From assembly GCF_014270065.1 (NCBI RefSeq), contig NZ_JACNME010000002.1, forward strand, positions 310,001 through 374,000: a stretch of 64,000 nucleotides of DNA, written 5' to 3'. The position numbers and the translations under genes were made by a program. The notes under the pieces are model-generated. The model saw only the letters and a program-made list of their open reading frames with translations. It was not told the origin of the DNA and searched no databases. Origin of the DNA: Quadrisphaera sp. RL12-1S (GTDB lineage: Bacteria; Actinomycetota; Actinomycetes; Actinomycetales; Quadrisphaeraceae). Of the stretch, positions 35,510 through 44,043 are shown one piece after another. The stretch's first letter is position 1. Each line of letters opens with the position of its first letter.

Positions 35510-38500
35510 GGGGCGGCCACCAGCTCGAGGAAGACCTCCTCCAGGTGCCGCTGCGGCACCACGAGGTCCACCTGCACGCCCTCGGCGACCAGCGCGGCCA
35601 CCAGGGGGCCGGTCCCGGACGCCCCGGGCGCCACGAGCACGCCGCCGTCGCGCGCGCCGAGCACGCGCCCGCCGTCGTCGTCGCGACCCAGCACCTCGCG
35701 CAGCACCGCCGCGGCCCGGTCCACCTGTCCCTCGCCCACCCTGACCAGCACCTCTCCCGACCCGGCCACCAGCTCCGCCACGGACCCCGCCGCCAGCACC
35801 TTCCCGCGCGCCATGACCACCGCGTGGCTGCAGGTGGCCTCGACCTCCGAGAGCAGGTGGGAGGACACGAGCACGGTGCGGCCGGTGGCGGCGTAGTCGC
35901 GCAGCACCTGGCGCATGGCGGTGATCTGCGGCGGGTCGAGGCCGTTGGTCGGCTCGTCGAGCACGAGCAGGTCGGGGAACCCGAGCATCGCCTGGGCGAT
36001 GCCGAGCCGCTGCCGCATGCCCTGGCTGTAGCCGCGCACGCGCCGGTGCACGGCGTCACCGAGCCCGGCGACCTCCAGGGCCTCCTCGAAGCGCGCGTCG
36101 GCCTCGGGTCGGCCGGTGGAGGCCCAGAACAGCCGCAGGTTGGCCATGCCCGACAGGTGCGGCAGGAAGCCCGGCCCCTCCACCAGCGCCCCCACCCGCG
36201 CCAGCACCGGCGACCCGGGCCGCACCCGCTGCCCCAGCACCTCCAGCGACCCGGCGCTCGGGCGCAGCAGCCCCATGAGCATGCGCAGCGTGGTGGTCTT
36301 GCCCGCGCCGTTGGGCCCGAGCAGGCCCACCACCTGCCCGCGGCGCACCGTGAACGACACCCCGTCCACCGCGCGGAACCCGTCGCCGTAGACCTTCTCC
36401 AGGTCCCTGACCTGCAGCACCACGTCGTCCGGTGCCGCCTGCGGCTCAGGGGCGGCAGCGGCGCCAGCAGCAGGAGGACGACGACGACGGCGGACCGCGT
36501 CGACCAGCGCCAGCGCCAGCGCCGCGAGCACCACACCGGCGAGGGTGAGCACGTGCGCCCAGGGGACGGCCACGGAGTCACCGGAGCGCTCGGCGGCCGC
36601 GGCGGGAGCGGCGGCCACCGACAGCTGCCCGCCGCCCGTGCCGCCCGTGCCGCCGGCCAGGCCGATCGCGTAGACGCGCGGGTCGGTGGGCACGGCGTAG
36701 GCGGAGTCGGTGGTGGCCACCACCAGGCGCAGCCGGTGCCCGGCCGCGACGTCGCGCACCACGGCGGGCAGCGTGACGTCCACGGAGGTGGGCCGCCCGG
36801 GCGTGGTGGACACCCGCACCGGCGCCACCAGCCCCGACGGCAGCGCGGAGCTGCCGTCGGGGCTGACGTCGGACAGGGAGGCGAAGAGCACGGCGTCGGT
36901 GGTGTTCGACGTCACCGACAGCCGCACCGACGAGGAGCCGAGCAGCGTCAGCGGCGCCGCCAGCGGCGCGGTCTCGAAGACGGCGGCCTGACCGGGCAGC
37001 ACCGCGGTGCTGAACCCGCCGCCGGCGGCCAGGCCCACCAGGGAGGCGACGTCGCCGATGCCCGGCAGCGCCGTCATCGCCGCCGGACGCCCGCCGGCGG
37101 GGGAGAGCACCACCTGCTGGCCCTGCTGGGCGCTCTGCTGGCCCTGCTGGGCGTCCTGCTGCTGGCCGGACCGGTCACCCGAGGGGCTCGCCGGTGACAG
37201 CGCCAGCTGCTGGCCCGTGCCCCCGAGCGCGGGCACGGCGTCGAGCGTGCGCTCCGCGGGCGCCGACCCGCCGCTGCCCCCGCTGCCACCACCCTGTCCG
37301 CCGCCGCCGCGGCCGCCGAAGAGGCTCTGCTGGGGCACCGCCACCGAGAACGCCGCTGTCGTCGAGCCGGTGGAGCTGGTCCGCTCGCCCTCACCGCCGG
37401 CCTGCGGGCGCAGGTGCTGGTCGAACCAGGTCTTCGCGCGGGACTCGAAGGCCGCGCCGTCGAAGCCGCCGTCGTGGCCGCCGCCCACCCAGGCCACCGA
37501 GACCGGGGCGCCCGAGCGCTGCGCGGCCTGGGCGTTGGCCAGGGAGTCGCCCAGGCCGAAGAGGGAGTCGCCCTCGCCCTGCACGAGCAGCACCGCGGCG
37601 CGGCTGGACGGCAGCACGGCGGCCGGTGCCGAGCGCGCCAGCTGCGCGCGGAGCCCGTCCGGCACCACGCCGGTCTCGGCGGCCTGCAGGTAGCCGCGGC
37701 ACAGGTCCGCGGCGAGGCGCCCGCACGCCGCCATCGACGCGTCGAGACCGCTGGCCGCGGAGCCGCTCGACGCGGAGCCGGTCGCCGAGGCACTCCCCGA
37801 GGCGCCGCCCGTCGTGCTCGAGCGGGCCCCCTGGAGGGCGCTGCCGGTGAGGCTGGTCAGCAGCTGCGAAGCCCATCCCGCCTTGAAGACCCCACCGGGC
37901 TGGCCCTGGGCGCCCTGCGGGTCGAGCGCCGAGGACAGGTCCGACCACGTGATGCCCGAGGCCACGGCGTCGACCCGCGGGTCCGTGCCCGCCAGCAGCA
38001 GGCCCACGGCGCCCCCGTAGGAGGCTCCGGCCACCCCGACGCGCGGGTCCCCGGGGCCGTCCTGCTCGACCTCGGGGCGCTGGGCGAGCAGGTCCACCAG
38101 GGCGCGGGCGTCGGCGACCTCGTAGTCGGGGTCGTCCAGGTGCACGGACCCGCCGGAGGCGCCGAACCCGCGCGCCGTGTACGCCAGAGCGACGTACCCC
38201 GCCTGCGCCAGCGAGCGGCCCTGCCCGGCGAGGTCGGCCTTGGAGCCTCCGAAGCCGTGCGCCAGGACCACGGCGGGCGCGGGTGAGGCCTGGCTGGCGG
38301 TGTCGGGCACGTAGAGCGTCGCGTCGAGGGAGACCTGCTGGCCGCCGGGCTCGGGGCCCACCGGCACCGAGAGCACGTCCTCGCGCACCCCCTCGGCGCT
38401 CGCGCTGCCGCTGGCGCGCGCGCTGCCGCTGGCGCTCGCGGAGGTGGCCGCCGCCGCGGGGGCGGTCACGGCGGAGGCGCCGAGCGCTCCCGCCAGCAGC

Positions 38501-38586
38501 CCGCCCACCGCGACCAGCGCCGCAGTCCGGGCGCGCACCTTCTCCAGGGGCCCGCGGACGCGGCCCCCGAGCGACGTTCGAGACAC
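35506..38586 (-). CDS. Secreted alpha/beta-hydrolase (S15/CocE-like) fused through a membrane helix to an ABC ATPase
   Basis: 1026 residues from GTG 38586; CATGCT lies 6 nt upstream, which favours this over starts at 38643 or 38709. Order: signal-type helix (residues ~18-47); S15-like hydrolase with AHGFGGSK (109-116) and nucleophile elbow GASYGG (Ser189), plus GGGHDGG for the His; Ser/Gly/Gln-rich linker; beta-sandwich resembling the X-Pro peptidase C-terminal domain; one membrane helix (~675-700) followed by RRRRR; ABC ATPase with GPNGAGKTTT, YSQGMRQRLGIAQ, LLVLDEPTNGLD and SSHLL. Topology is consistent: hydrolase outside, ATPase inside. The permease follows with a GTGA overlap. Substrate unknown; the hydrolase may process what the exporter moves. 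Confidence 0.85.
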   Translation of the reverse strand: MSRTSLGGRVRGPLEKVRARTAALVAVGGLLAGALGASAVTAPAAAATSASASGSARASGSASAEGVREDVLSVPVGPEPGGQQVSLDATLYVPDTASQASPAPAVVLAHGFGGSKADLAGQGRSLAQAGYVALAYTARGFGASGGSVHLDDPDYEVADARALVDLLAQRPEVEQDGPGDPRVGVAGASYGGAVGLLLAGTDPRVDAVASGITWSDLSSALDPQGAQGQPGGVFKAGWASQLLTSLTGSALQGARSSTTGGASGSASATGSASSGSAASGLDASMAACGRLAADLCRGYLQAAETGVVPDGLRAQLARSAPAAVLPSSRAAVLLVQGEGDSLFGLGDSLANAQAAQRSGAPVSVAWVGGGHDGGFDGAAFESRAKTWFDQHLRPQAGGEGERTSSTGSTTAAFSVAVPQQSLFGGRGGGGQGGGSGGSGGSAPAERTLDAVPALGGTGQQLALSPASPSGDRSGQQQDAQQGQQSAQQGQQVVLSPAGGRPAAMTALPGIGDVASLVGLAAGGGFSTAVLPGQAAVFETAPLAAPLTLLGSSSVRLSVTSNTTDAVLFASLSDVSPDGSSALPSGLVAPVRVSTTPGRPTSVDVTLPAVVRDVAAGHRLRLVVATTDSAYAVPTDPRVYAIGLAGGTGGTGGGQLSVAAAPAAAAERSGDSVAVPWAHVLTLAGVVLAALALALVDAVRRRRRPPAAGAAAAPEPQAAPDDVVLQVRDLEKVYGDGFRAVDGVSFTVRRGQVVGLLGPNGAGKTTTLRMLMGLLRPSAGSLEVLGQRVRPGSPVLARVGALVEGPGFLPHLSGMANLRLFWASTGRPEADARFEEALEVAGLGDAVHRRVRGYSQGMRQRLGIAQAMLGFPDLLVLDEPTNGLDPPQITAMRQVLRDYAATGRTVLVSSHLLSEVEATCSHAVVMARGKVLAAGSVAELVAGSGEVLVRVGEGQVDRAAAVLREVLGRDDDGGRVLGARDGGVLVAPGASGTGPLVAALVAEGVQVDLVVPQRHLEEVFLELVAAP

Positions 38587-38987
38587 CTCGTGAGCATGCC
38601 CTGCGATCGCGGGTGCGGCGCGCAGGGCCCGCCGGGCGCTCACCCGCCCGCCGGGCGGCGTCCGGGGCCCGCGGGTGGGCTGCGGGCCAGGTCGTCGCCA
38701 TGTGGTCACGCTGGGTCACTGGCTGTCACCGGATGCCTGTGACGTCTGCCACGTCCGGCCTGCTGCGGCCCCGGATCCGGCGCGGGGGGTGGCGGGTCGG
38801 TGCGATCACGGTCACGATGGGTCACCTGGCAGCACCGCCGGTCGGTCGACCGGGCGACAGGGGAACAACCGCTGGCGCGCAGGCGCTGTCCAGGCATCGG
38901 ACCCACCGTGGAGCCGGCGAGACCCGCCGGCCCTGCGGCAGTCCCACCGAACCCGCCGCTGGACCACCCGCTCCCAGGAGGCACGAC
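38587..38987. promoter_or_regulatory. Intergenic region with a near-identical 20-bp direct repeat
   Basis: No credible gene is visible here. GGTCACGCTGGGTCACTGGC (38704-38723) recurs as a 21-nt variant at 38810-38830, both containing GGTCACGnTGGGTCAC. The GTCAC half-sites are themselves directly repeated. They lie between the hydrolase-ABC gene (left) and the small peptide gene (right) and could bind a regulator of either. Confidence 0.45.
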
Positions 38988-39104
38988 ATGGCACCCACCA
39001 CCGCCACCACCACCCCGGCTGACGAGACCCGCACCGACGAGGCCGCGGTCGAGCAGCACCCGGACTGGACGCCGCTGGCCAACCCCCGCCGCGTCCGCAT
39101 CTGA
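38988..39104 (+). CDS. 38-residue peptide of unknown role
   Basis: ATG 38988 follows AGGAGG (38976-38981) at 6 nt, the best ribosome-binding site in this part of the window, and a strong hairpin lies ~80 bp after the stop. The product starts MAPTTATTTPADETRTDEAA and ends QHPDWTPLANPRRVRI, an acidic Thr/Ala leader followed by an aromatic, basic tail with no Cys. The bipartite look recalls a precursor peptide, but no modification gene is adjacent. It is divergent from the hydrolase-ABC operon. Confidence 0.6.
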   Translation: MAPTTATTTPADETRTDEAAVEQHPDWTPLANPRRVRI

Positions 39105-39184
39105 CACCCCCGCACACCCCCTGCGGCAGGTCCCACGACCGGCGGCAGGCGCCTCCACCGGCCCGGACGGGCCGGCGCTGACGA

Positions 39185-39216
39185 AGGGCCCCGAGCGCTG
39201 CTGCGCCCGGGGCCCT
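39185..39216. terminator. Hairpin terminator
   Basis: 14-nt arms 39185-39198 and 39203-39216 (one mismatch) around TGCT. It lies between the peptide gene and the convergent serA gene. Confidence 0.75.
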
Positions 39217-39241
39217 CGTCGTCGTCAGACCGCGCGGGGCG

Positions 39242-40468
39242 TCACGACAGCACCCGCAGGCGCACCGTCTCCGGCATCGCCTCCAGCTCGGCCAGCACCG
39301 CGGCCTCCACGGCGCTGCCGATGTCCGTCACCACGTAGCCCAGCTGGCCGCGGGTGGTGAGCGACTGCCCGACGATGTTCACGCCGTGGCGCGCCAGCAC
39401 CGAGTTGACCGTGGCGAGCACGCCGGGGACGTTCTGGTGCAGGTGGCCCAGCCGGGTGCCGTGGCCCGCGTCGGTGATGACCTGCGGCAGGTTCACCGCC
39501 AGCGACGTGCTGCCGTGCGCGGCGTAGTCGCGCAGCTTGCCCGCCACGAACCTGCCGATGTCCTCCTGGGCCTCCTCGGTGGAGCCGCCGACGTGCGGCG
39601 TGAGGATCGTGTTGGGCAGGCCGCGCAGCCGGGAGTCGAACGGGTCGCCGTTGCGGCGCGGCTCGTTGGCGAACACGTCGACCGCCGCACCGGCCAGGTG
39701 CCCCGAGACCAGGTGGTCGCGCAGGGCGCCGTGGTCCACCACGAAGCCGCGGGAGAGGTTGAGGAAGATCGCGCCGGGCTTCATGGCCGCGAACTGCTCG
39801 GCGCCGAACAGGCCCCCGTTGCCGGCGCGCCCGTCCACGTGGAGGGTCACGACGTCGGCGACGGCGAGCACCTCCTCCATGCTCGACAGGCGCACGGCGT
39901 TGCCCATCGCCAGCTTCTCGGCGGTGTCGTAGAACACCACGCGCATGCCGAGGGCCTCGGCCACCACGGACAGCTGGCTGCCGATGTTGCCGTAGCCGAC
40001 GATCCCCAGCGTCCGGCCGCGCACCTCGTGCGAGCCCGCTGCCGACTTCTGCCACACCCCGGCGTGCAGGGCGCTGTCGAACACCGTCAGCTGGCGGGTC
40101 AGCGCGATGACCTCCGCGATGACCAGCTCCACCACGGACCGGGTGTTGGAGAACGGGGCGTTGAACACCGCCACCCCGCGGGCGGCCGCCGCCTCGAGGT
40201 CGATCTGGTTGGTGCCGATGCAGAACGCCCCGATGGCCTCCAGGTCGGGGGCGGCGTCCAGCACGGCCTCGGTGACGTGGGTGGTGGAGCGGATGCCCAG
40301 CAGCTTCACGCCGGGCAGCGCCTGCACCAGCTCGGCCTCGGACAGCGCCCCGGGGCGCTGCTGCACCGAGACCCCGGCGCGCCCGAGGACGTCGACGGCG
40401 AGGGGGTGGATGTTCTCCAGCAGGAGCGCGCTGGCGGGGCTGCCGGGGCTGCCGGGGATGCTGCTCAC
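39242..40468 (-). CDS. serA: D-3-phosphoglycerate dehydrogenase
   Basis: 408 residues from GTG 40468, the length of the E. coli-type enzyme. The substrate domain has GIRSTTHVTEAVL and GAFCIGTNQIDL; GIVGYGNIGSQLSVVAEALG binds NAD; LNLSRGFVVDH and LTPHVGGSTEEAQEDIG carry the catalytic Arg/Glu/His set. The C-terminal ~75 residues are an ACT domain (LHQNVPGVLATVNSVLARHG), the serine-feedback site. First step of serine synthesis. A CAGGAT box lies 8 nt upstream of the GTG. Confidence 0.93.
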   Translation of the reverse strand: MSSIPGSPGSPASALLLENIHPLAVDVLGRAGVSVQQRPGALSEAELVQALPGVKLLGIRSTTHVTEAVLDAAPDLEAIGAFCIGTNQIDLEAAAARGVAVFNAPFSNTRSVVELVIAEVIALTRQLTVFDSALHAGVWQKSAAGSHEVRGRTLGIVGYGNIGSQLSVVAEALGMRVVFYDTAEKLAMGNAVRLSSMEEVLAVADVVTLHVDGRAGNGGLFGAEQFAAMKPGAIFLNLSRGFVVDHGALRDHLVSGHLAGAAVDVFANEPRRNGDPFDSRLRGLPNTILTPHVGGSTEEAQEDIGRFVAGKLRDYAAHGSTSLAVNLPQVITDAGHGTRLGHLHQNVPGVLATVNSVLARHGVNIVGQSLTTRGQLGYVVTDIGSAVEAAVLAELEAMPETVRLRVLS

Positions 40469-40534
40469 GGGCGTCCATCCTGCCGCACCGGCGCCGGCGC
40501 CCCGTCGGGGAGAGCGTCGGGGAGAGCATGGCGG

Positions 40535-41104
40535 GTGCCCACCCGCCTGCTGCTGCTCGCCGACACCCACGTGCCGGTCCGCGCCCGCGCCCTGCCGCCG
40601 CAGGTCCTCGCGGCCCTCGACGAGGCCGACCTCGTGGTGCACGCGGGTGACTGGGTGGGCGAGGCCGTGCTCGACGAGCTGGCGGCCCGCTGCGCGTCCG
40701 CCGGCGCCCGCCTGCTCGGCGTGGCCGGCAACAACGACGGTCCCGCGCTGCACGCCCGGCTGCCCGAGGTGGCCCACCACGACGTCGAGGGGCTGCGCCT
40801 CACCGTGGTCCACGAGACCGGGCCGGCCAGCGGGCGCGAGCGCCGCTGCGCCGCCGCCCACGGCAGCGGCGACCGCCCCGCCGACGTCCTCGTCTTCGGG
40901 CACAGCCACGTCCCCTGGGACTCCACCACCACCCGTCCCGACGGCGGCGCGCTGCGGCTGCTCAACCCCGGCTCGCCCACGGACCGCCGCCGCCAGCCGG
41001 CCTGCACCTACCTGACCGCCGTCGTGGACGGCCGCCGCCCGGACCCGCTGCACGACGTGGTCCTGCACGCCCTCCCGCTGCGTGGGGCACCCGGCGCCGG
41101 GTAG
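40535..41104 (+). CDS. YfcE/MJ0936-type metallophosphoesterase
   Basis: 189 residues from GTG 40535. Calcineurin-like metal motifs are in order: ADTHVP (10-15), VVHAGDWV, GNND, and the C-terminal FGHSHVPW with LLNPGSPTDRR. The family hydrolyses phosphodiesters in vitro, and the physiological substrate is unknown. It is divergent from serA with 66 bp between. Confidence 0.9.
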   Translation: MPTRLLLLADTHVPVRARALPPQVLAALDEADLVVHAGDWVGEAVLDELAARCASAGARLLGVAGNNDGPALHARLPEVAHHDVEGLRLTVVHETGPASGRERRCAAAHGSGDRPADVLVFGHSHVPWDSTTTRPDGGALRLLNPGSPTDRRRQPACTYLTAVVDGRRPDPLHDVVLHALPLRGAPGAG

Positions 41105-41113
41105 GGACAGCCC

Positions 41114-41608
41114 GTGGGAGCACCGGCCCGGCGCGGCGAGCGGACCAGCGCCGGGGCGCAGCCGTCCCAGCAGCCGTCCCAGCAGCCGTCCCAGCAGCCC
41201 GGGCGCGCCGAGCGGCTCGCGCTCGCGGTGGACCGGCAGGGCGGGTGCTGCCTGTGGTGCGGGCGCTCCTTCGGCCCGCTGGTGCGGGCCACCACCGACC
41301 ACCTGGTGCCGCGCGTCAAGGGCGGGCCGAGCTGGCCGGAGAACGAGGTGGCGGCGTGCTCGCGCTGCAACGGCCAGCGCGGCCACACCACGCCCGCCGA
41401 CTGGTACGCCGAGTGCCGCGGGCGCGGCTGGGAGCCGGACGCCGGTGCGCTGCGGGCGGCCCTGGACTCCCTCGACGCCGCCGTCACCGCCCGCGGCGGC
41501 CAGCGCCGCGCCCGCCCCTACCTGGCCGCCCAGCGCCGCCGGCTGGCCCGAGCGGCCCCCGTCGACGCGCCCCGCGGGGGTGCGGGCTGGCAGACTCCCC
41601 GACCGTGA
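41114..41608 (+). CDS. HNH endonuclease-domain protein
   Basis: 164 residues from GTG 41114, 9 bp after the phosphoesterase stop. The HNH/zinc core is CLWCGR - TTDHLVPRVKGGPSWPENEV - CSRCNGQRGH, with both CxxC pairs and the catalytic His. The N-terminus has QPSQ three times in tandem (11-bp-phased DNA repeat at about 41160-41200), likely a flexible tail prone to length change. Free-standing HNH proteins of this kind are common in actinobacterial chromosomes; role unknown. Confidence 0.85.
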   Translation: MGAPARRGERTSAGAQPSQQPSQQPSQQPGRAERLALAVDRQGGCCLWCGRSFGPLVRATTDHLVPRVKGGPSWPENEVAACSRCNGQRGHTTPADWYAECRGRGWEPDAGALRAALDSLDAAVTARGGQRRARPYLAAQRRRLARAAPVDAPRGGAGWQTPRP

Positions 41609-42840
41609 GCCCGGCACCCTCCCGCCCCGAGCACCGGCCGGAGCACGCCCGCACGCGCCACACCGCGGCCCGGGTTGAGGACCGCCTCAACAAGCTGCTC
41701 GCGGCGCACCTGCGGCGCCGCGGCTGGACGCCCCGGGTCCTGGGCTACGCCTCCTACGGCGGGCAGGGCTGGGTGCGCGTGCTGGGCCGCGTGCTGGCCA
41801 CCCGTCCGCCCGAGCACGACGAGGACGACGCGGGCGCGCCCGTCCCGCAGGGCCCGTACGACCCGGTGGCCCTGCGCGACTGGGTGGGCCCGTACGACCG
41901 CGACCAGCTGAAGGAGCGCGCGCTGACGGCGCTGCGCGGGTGGCGGGCGTTCATCTCCGCGCCGGTGGAGGGCACGGCCGTGTGGGTCACGGTGGGCGAG
42001 CGGGTGCACCGGCTGGTCTCCGAGCGCGGCGGCTACCTCGACGCGCGCCTGCCCTCGGACCTGCCGCCCGGCGTGCACGACGTCACCTTCTCCACCGCGC
42101 CGCCCGGTGAGGACGACGCCGACGAGCGCACCGGGTCCCCGTCCACCGCCCGGATCACGGTGATCGGCGACGACCAGCGCGACGGCGTGGTCTCCGACAT
42201 CGACGACACCGTCATGGTGACCTCGCTGCCGCGCCCGTTCATCGCGGCGTGGAACACCTTCGTGCTGCACGAGCAGGCGCGCAGCCCCGTGCCGGGCATG
42301 GCCGACCTGCTCACCGCGGCGGTCGAGGCCCACGAGGGCACCCCGGTGCTCTACCTGTCCACGGGGGCGTGGAACGCGGCGCCCACCATCACCCGCTTCA
42401 TGCTGCGCCACGGCTACCCGGCCGGTCCGCTGCTGCTCACCGACTGGGGACCCACCAACACCGGGTGGTTCCGCAGCGGGCAGGAGCACAAGCGCGCGGC
42501 GCTGCGGCGCCTGGCCGAGGAGCTGCCGCACGTGCGGTGGCTGCTGGTCGGCGACGACGGCCAGCACGACCCGGAGATCTACGGCGAGTTCGCCCGGGAG
42601 CAGCCGACGCACGTGCGCGCCGTGGCCATCCGCCAGCTGACGGCCGCCGAGCAGGTGCTCTCGCACGTGCTGCCGGTGCCGGTGTCGGGGTCGGCGCGCT
42701 CGGGGCTGGTCGCCGCGGTGCCCGAGGTCCGCGCGCCCGACGGCGTGGGCCTGGCCCACCAGCTGCGCCAGGCCGGCGTGCCGCTGGCCCGCCAGGTGTG
42801 GCTGCCCCCAGGCGAGACGGCCCCGACCTCCTCGTCCTGA
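41605..42840 (+). CDS. App1-family (DUF2183) phosphatidate phosphatase-like protein
   Basis: 411 residues from GTG 41605, overlapping the HNH stop. The catalytic DxDxT motif is in VVSDIDDTVMVTSLPRP, about residue 197; STGAWNAAPTITRF and LLVGDDGQHDPEIYGEFA complete the HAD-like App1 domain. Yeast App1 is a Mg-dependent phosphatidate phosphatase; bacterial members are mostly uncharacterised. The N-terminal ~190 residues form a beta-rich region found with this domain. There is no signal peptide. Confidence 0.88.
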   Translation: MSPAPSRPEHRPEHARTRHTAARVEDRLNKLLAAHLRRRGWTPRVLGYASYGGQGWVRVLGRVLATRPPEHDEDDAGAPVPQGPYDPVALRDWVGPYDRDQLKERALTALRGWRAFISAPVEGTAVWVTVGERVHRLVSERGGYLDARLPSDLPPGVHDVTFSTAPPGEDDADERTGSPSTARITVIGDDQRDGVVSDIDDTVMVTSLPRPFIAAWNTFVLHEQARSPVPGMADLLTAAVEAHEGTPVLYLSTGAWNAAPTITRFMLRHGYPAGPLLLTDWGPTNTGWFRSGQEHKRAALRRLAEELPHVRWLLVGDDGQHDPEIYGEFAREQPTHVRAVAIRQLTAAEQVLSHVLPVPVSGSARSGLVAAVPEVRAPDGVGLAHQLRQAGVPLARQVWLPPGETAPTSSS

Positions 42841-42846
42841 CTCCGG

Positions 42847-42882
42847 TCGTGATCATGGGCGGTCGACCACCACAGTGGTCGG
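42847..42882. repeat. GATCATGG-core element with CGACCAC/GTGGTCG hairpin
   Basis: CGTGATCATGGGCGG is followed by CGACCAC and GTGGTCG around a short loop, between the App1 and DUF1684 genes. It matches the left half of the elements at 11154 and 28011 but lacks the mirrored right half. Confidence 0.5.
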
Positions 42883-42883
42883 T

Positions 42884-43531
42884 GTGGGAACCGGATCGCT
42901 GAGCCTGCTCGACTACCGGCGGCGGGTGTCGCAGCTGTACGCCGACGTCCGGGAGGCGGCCGCGCGCCGCGGTCCCCGCGAGGCGCACGAGCTGTGGCGC
43001 ACCGCGCGCGACGAGCTGTACGCCAGCCACGTCGACTCCCCGCTCCTGCTCGACGACCCCCGCCGGCGCACCGGCCTGCCGGTGGCCCCCTACGACCCGG
43101 ACCTGCGCTTCACCGCACCCGTCGAGACCGCTGACCCGGACGAGCCCGGACACGAGCTGCGCGTCACCACGGGCACCGACGGCGAGGTCGTCTTCACGCG
43201 CCTCGGACGGGCCGCCACCCCGCTGGGGACCCTCGACCTGTGGTGGCTGTCCGGGTACGGCGGCGGCGTGTGGCTGCCCGTGCGGGACGGCTCCAGCGGC
43301 ACCAGCAGCTACGGCGGCGGCAGGTACCTGCTCGACACGGTCAAGGGCGCTGACCTCGGCGCGGTGGACGCCGACGACGACGAGCAGCGCCAGCAGGGCC
43401 AGCAGCGCCTCGTGCTCGACCTCAACTTCCTCTACAACCCCTCGTGCGCGTACGACCCGGAGTGGGCCTGCCCGCTCGCCCCGCCGGGGAACCGCCTCGA
43501 GGCGCCCGTCGAGGCGGGCGAACTGGTGTGA
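42884..43531 (+). CDS. DUF1684 protein
   Basis: 215 residues from GTG 42884, after the hairpin; an upstream in-frame GTG at 42875 lies inside it. The family signature is at the C-terminus: LDLNFLYNPSCAYDPEWACP followed by LAPPGNRL, with GRYLLDTVKGADLG before it. Many DUF1684 proteins are secreted or cytoplasmic with unknown function; no signal peptide is visible here. It ends at a strong nested terminator facing the disrupted udgX. Confidence 0.85.
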   Translation: MGTGSLSLLDYRRRVSQLYADVREAAARRGPREAHELWRTARDELYASHVDSPLLLDDPRRRTGLPVAPYDPDLRFTAPVETADPDEPGHELRVTTGTDGEVVFTRLGRAATPLGTLDLWWLSGYGGGVWLPVRDGSSGTSSYGGGRYLLDTVKGADLGAVDADDDEQRQQGQQRLVLDLNFLYNPSCAYDPEWACPLAPPGNRLEAPVEAGELV

Positions 43532-43543
43532 CCGGGTGGTGAG

Positions 43544-43612
43544 GTGCCCGCTGGGTGGCGTGGTGCCCGGGGACGCAGCCCCCACCCGGGCACCAGGGCA
43601 CCCAGCGGGCAC
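43544..43612. terminator. Long nested bidirectional terminator
   Basis: Outer arms 43544-43557 and 43599-43612 (14 bp, perfect) enclose inner arms TGGTGCCCGGG (43561-43571) and CCCGGGCACCA (43585-43595). It lies between DUF1684 and the udgX 3' fragment, where the intact udgX would have ended. Confidence 0.8.
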
Positions 43613-43634
43613 GGGGGCACCCACCCCGCTGCAT

Positions 43635-43985
43635 TCAGGAGCCGCTGACCAGCCCCGCCACCGCGCGCAGGTCGGCCACGAGGGCCGCGTAGGCGGCGTC
43701 GCGGGCGTCCTCGGGGGTGCGCAGCACCGCCGAGGGGTGGGTGGTGACGAAGAAGGTCTTGGTGCCCCGGGTCGTCTCGCGCTCGATGGGGTGGCCGCGG
43801 TCCTTGCCGATGCGGACCGCGGGCCCCAGCAGCGCCTTCGCGGCCGTCGCCCCCAGCAGGACGACGACGCGCGGGTCCACCAGGCGCAGCTCCTCGGCCA
43901 GCCACGGCTTGCAGGCGGTGATGTGCGCGGCCTCGGGGGTCGCGTGGATGCGGCGGTTCCCGCGCGGGGTGAAGCGGAAGTGCTT
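43635..43985 (-). pseudogene. udgX: Displaced native 3' part of udgX (uracil-DNA glycosylase)
   Basis: 116 codons reading KHFRFTPRGNRRIHATPEAA to the stop at 43635, matching the C-terminal half of UdgX including the RRIH loop and VTTHPSAVLRTPEDAR. The N-terminal half is absent because the element at 43978-55134 has been inserted exactly before the KHF codons. GC-rich codon use matches the chromosome. A GTG at 43988 could start a fragment lacking the catalytic GEQPGDQED motif and the FeS cysteines Cys41/Cys44, so it should be inactive. Downstream lies the original udgX terminator. Confidence 0.9.
43978..43985. other. attL core
   Basis: AAGTGCTT, the longest exact match between the element ends; on the udgX strand it reads AAGCACTT (codons KHF). 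Immediately inside, GCGGTG versus chromosomal GCCGTC differ at two bases, so similarity extends to 14 positions with two mismatches. Confidence 0.75.
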
Positions 43986-44043
43986 CACCGCATAGTTCTA
44001 GATAGGTGGACACGGCGGCGTGGGCGCTCTACCGTCCCCGTCC

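Noticed and set aside
41150-41210. Short tandem repeat in the HNH gene as a possible CRISPR fragment
   Set aside because: Three in-frame direct repeats of 12 bp coding QPSQ without spacers; simple coding microsatellite.
41114-41608. HNH gene as part of a mobile intron or restriction system
   Set aside because: No methyltransferase, intron ends or insertion junction nearby; base use matches the chromosome.
43432-44013. Longer ORF on the minus strand beginning near 44013 covering the udgX fragment region
   Set aside because: It is in another frame from the UdgX-like sequence and crosses the att site and terminator.
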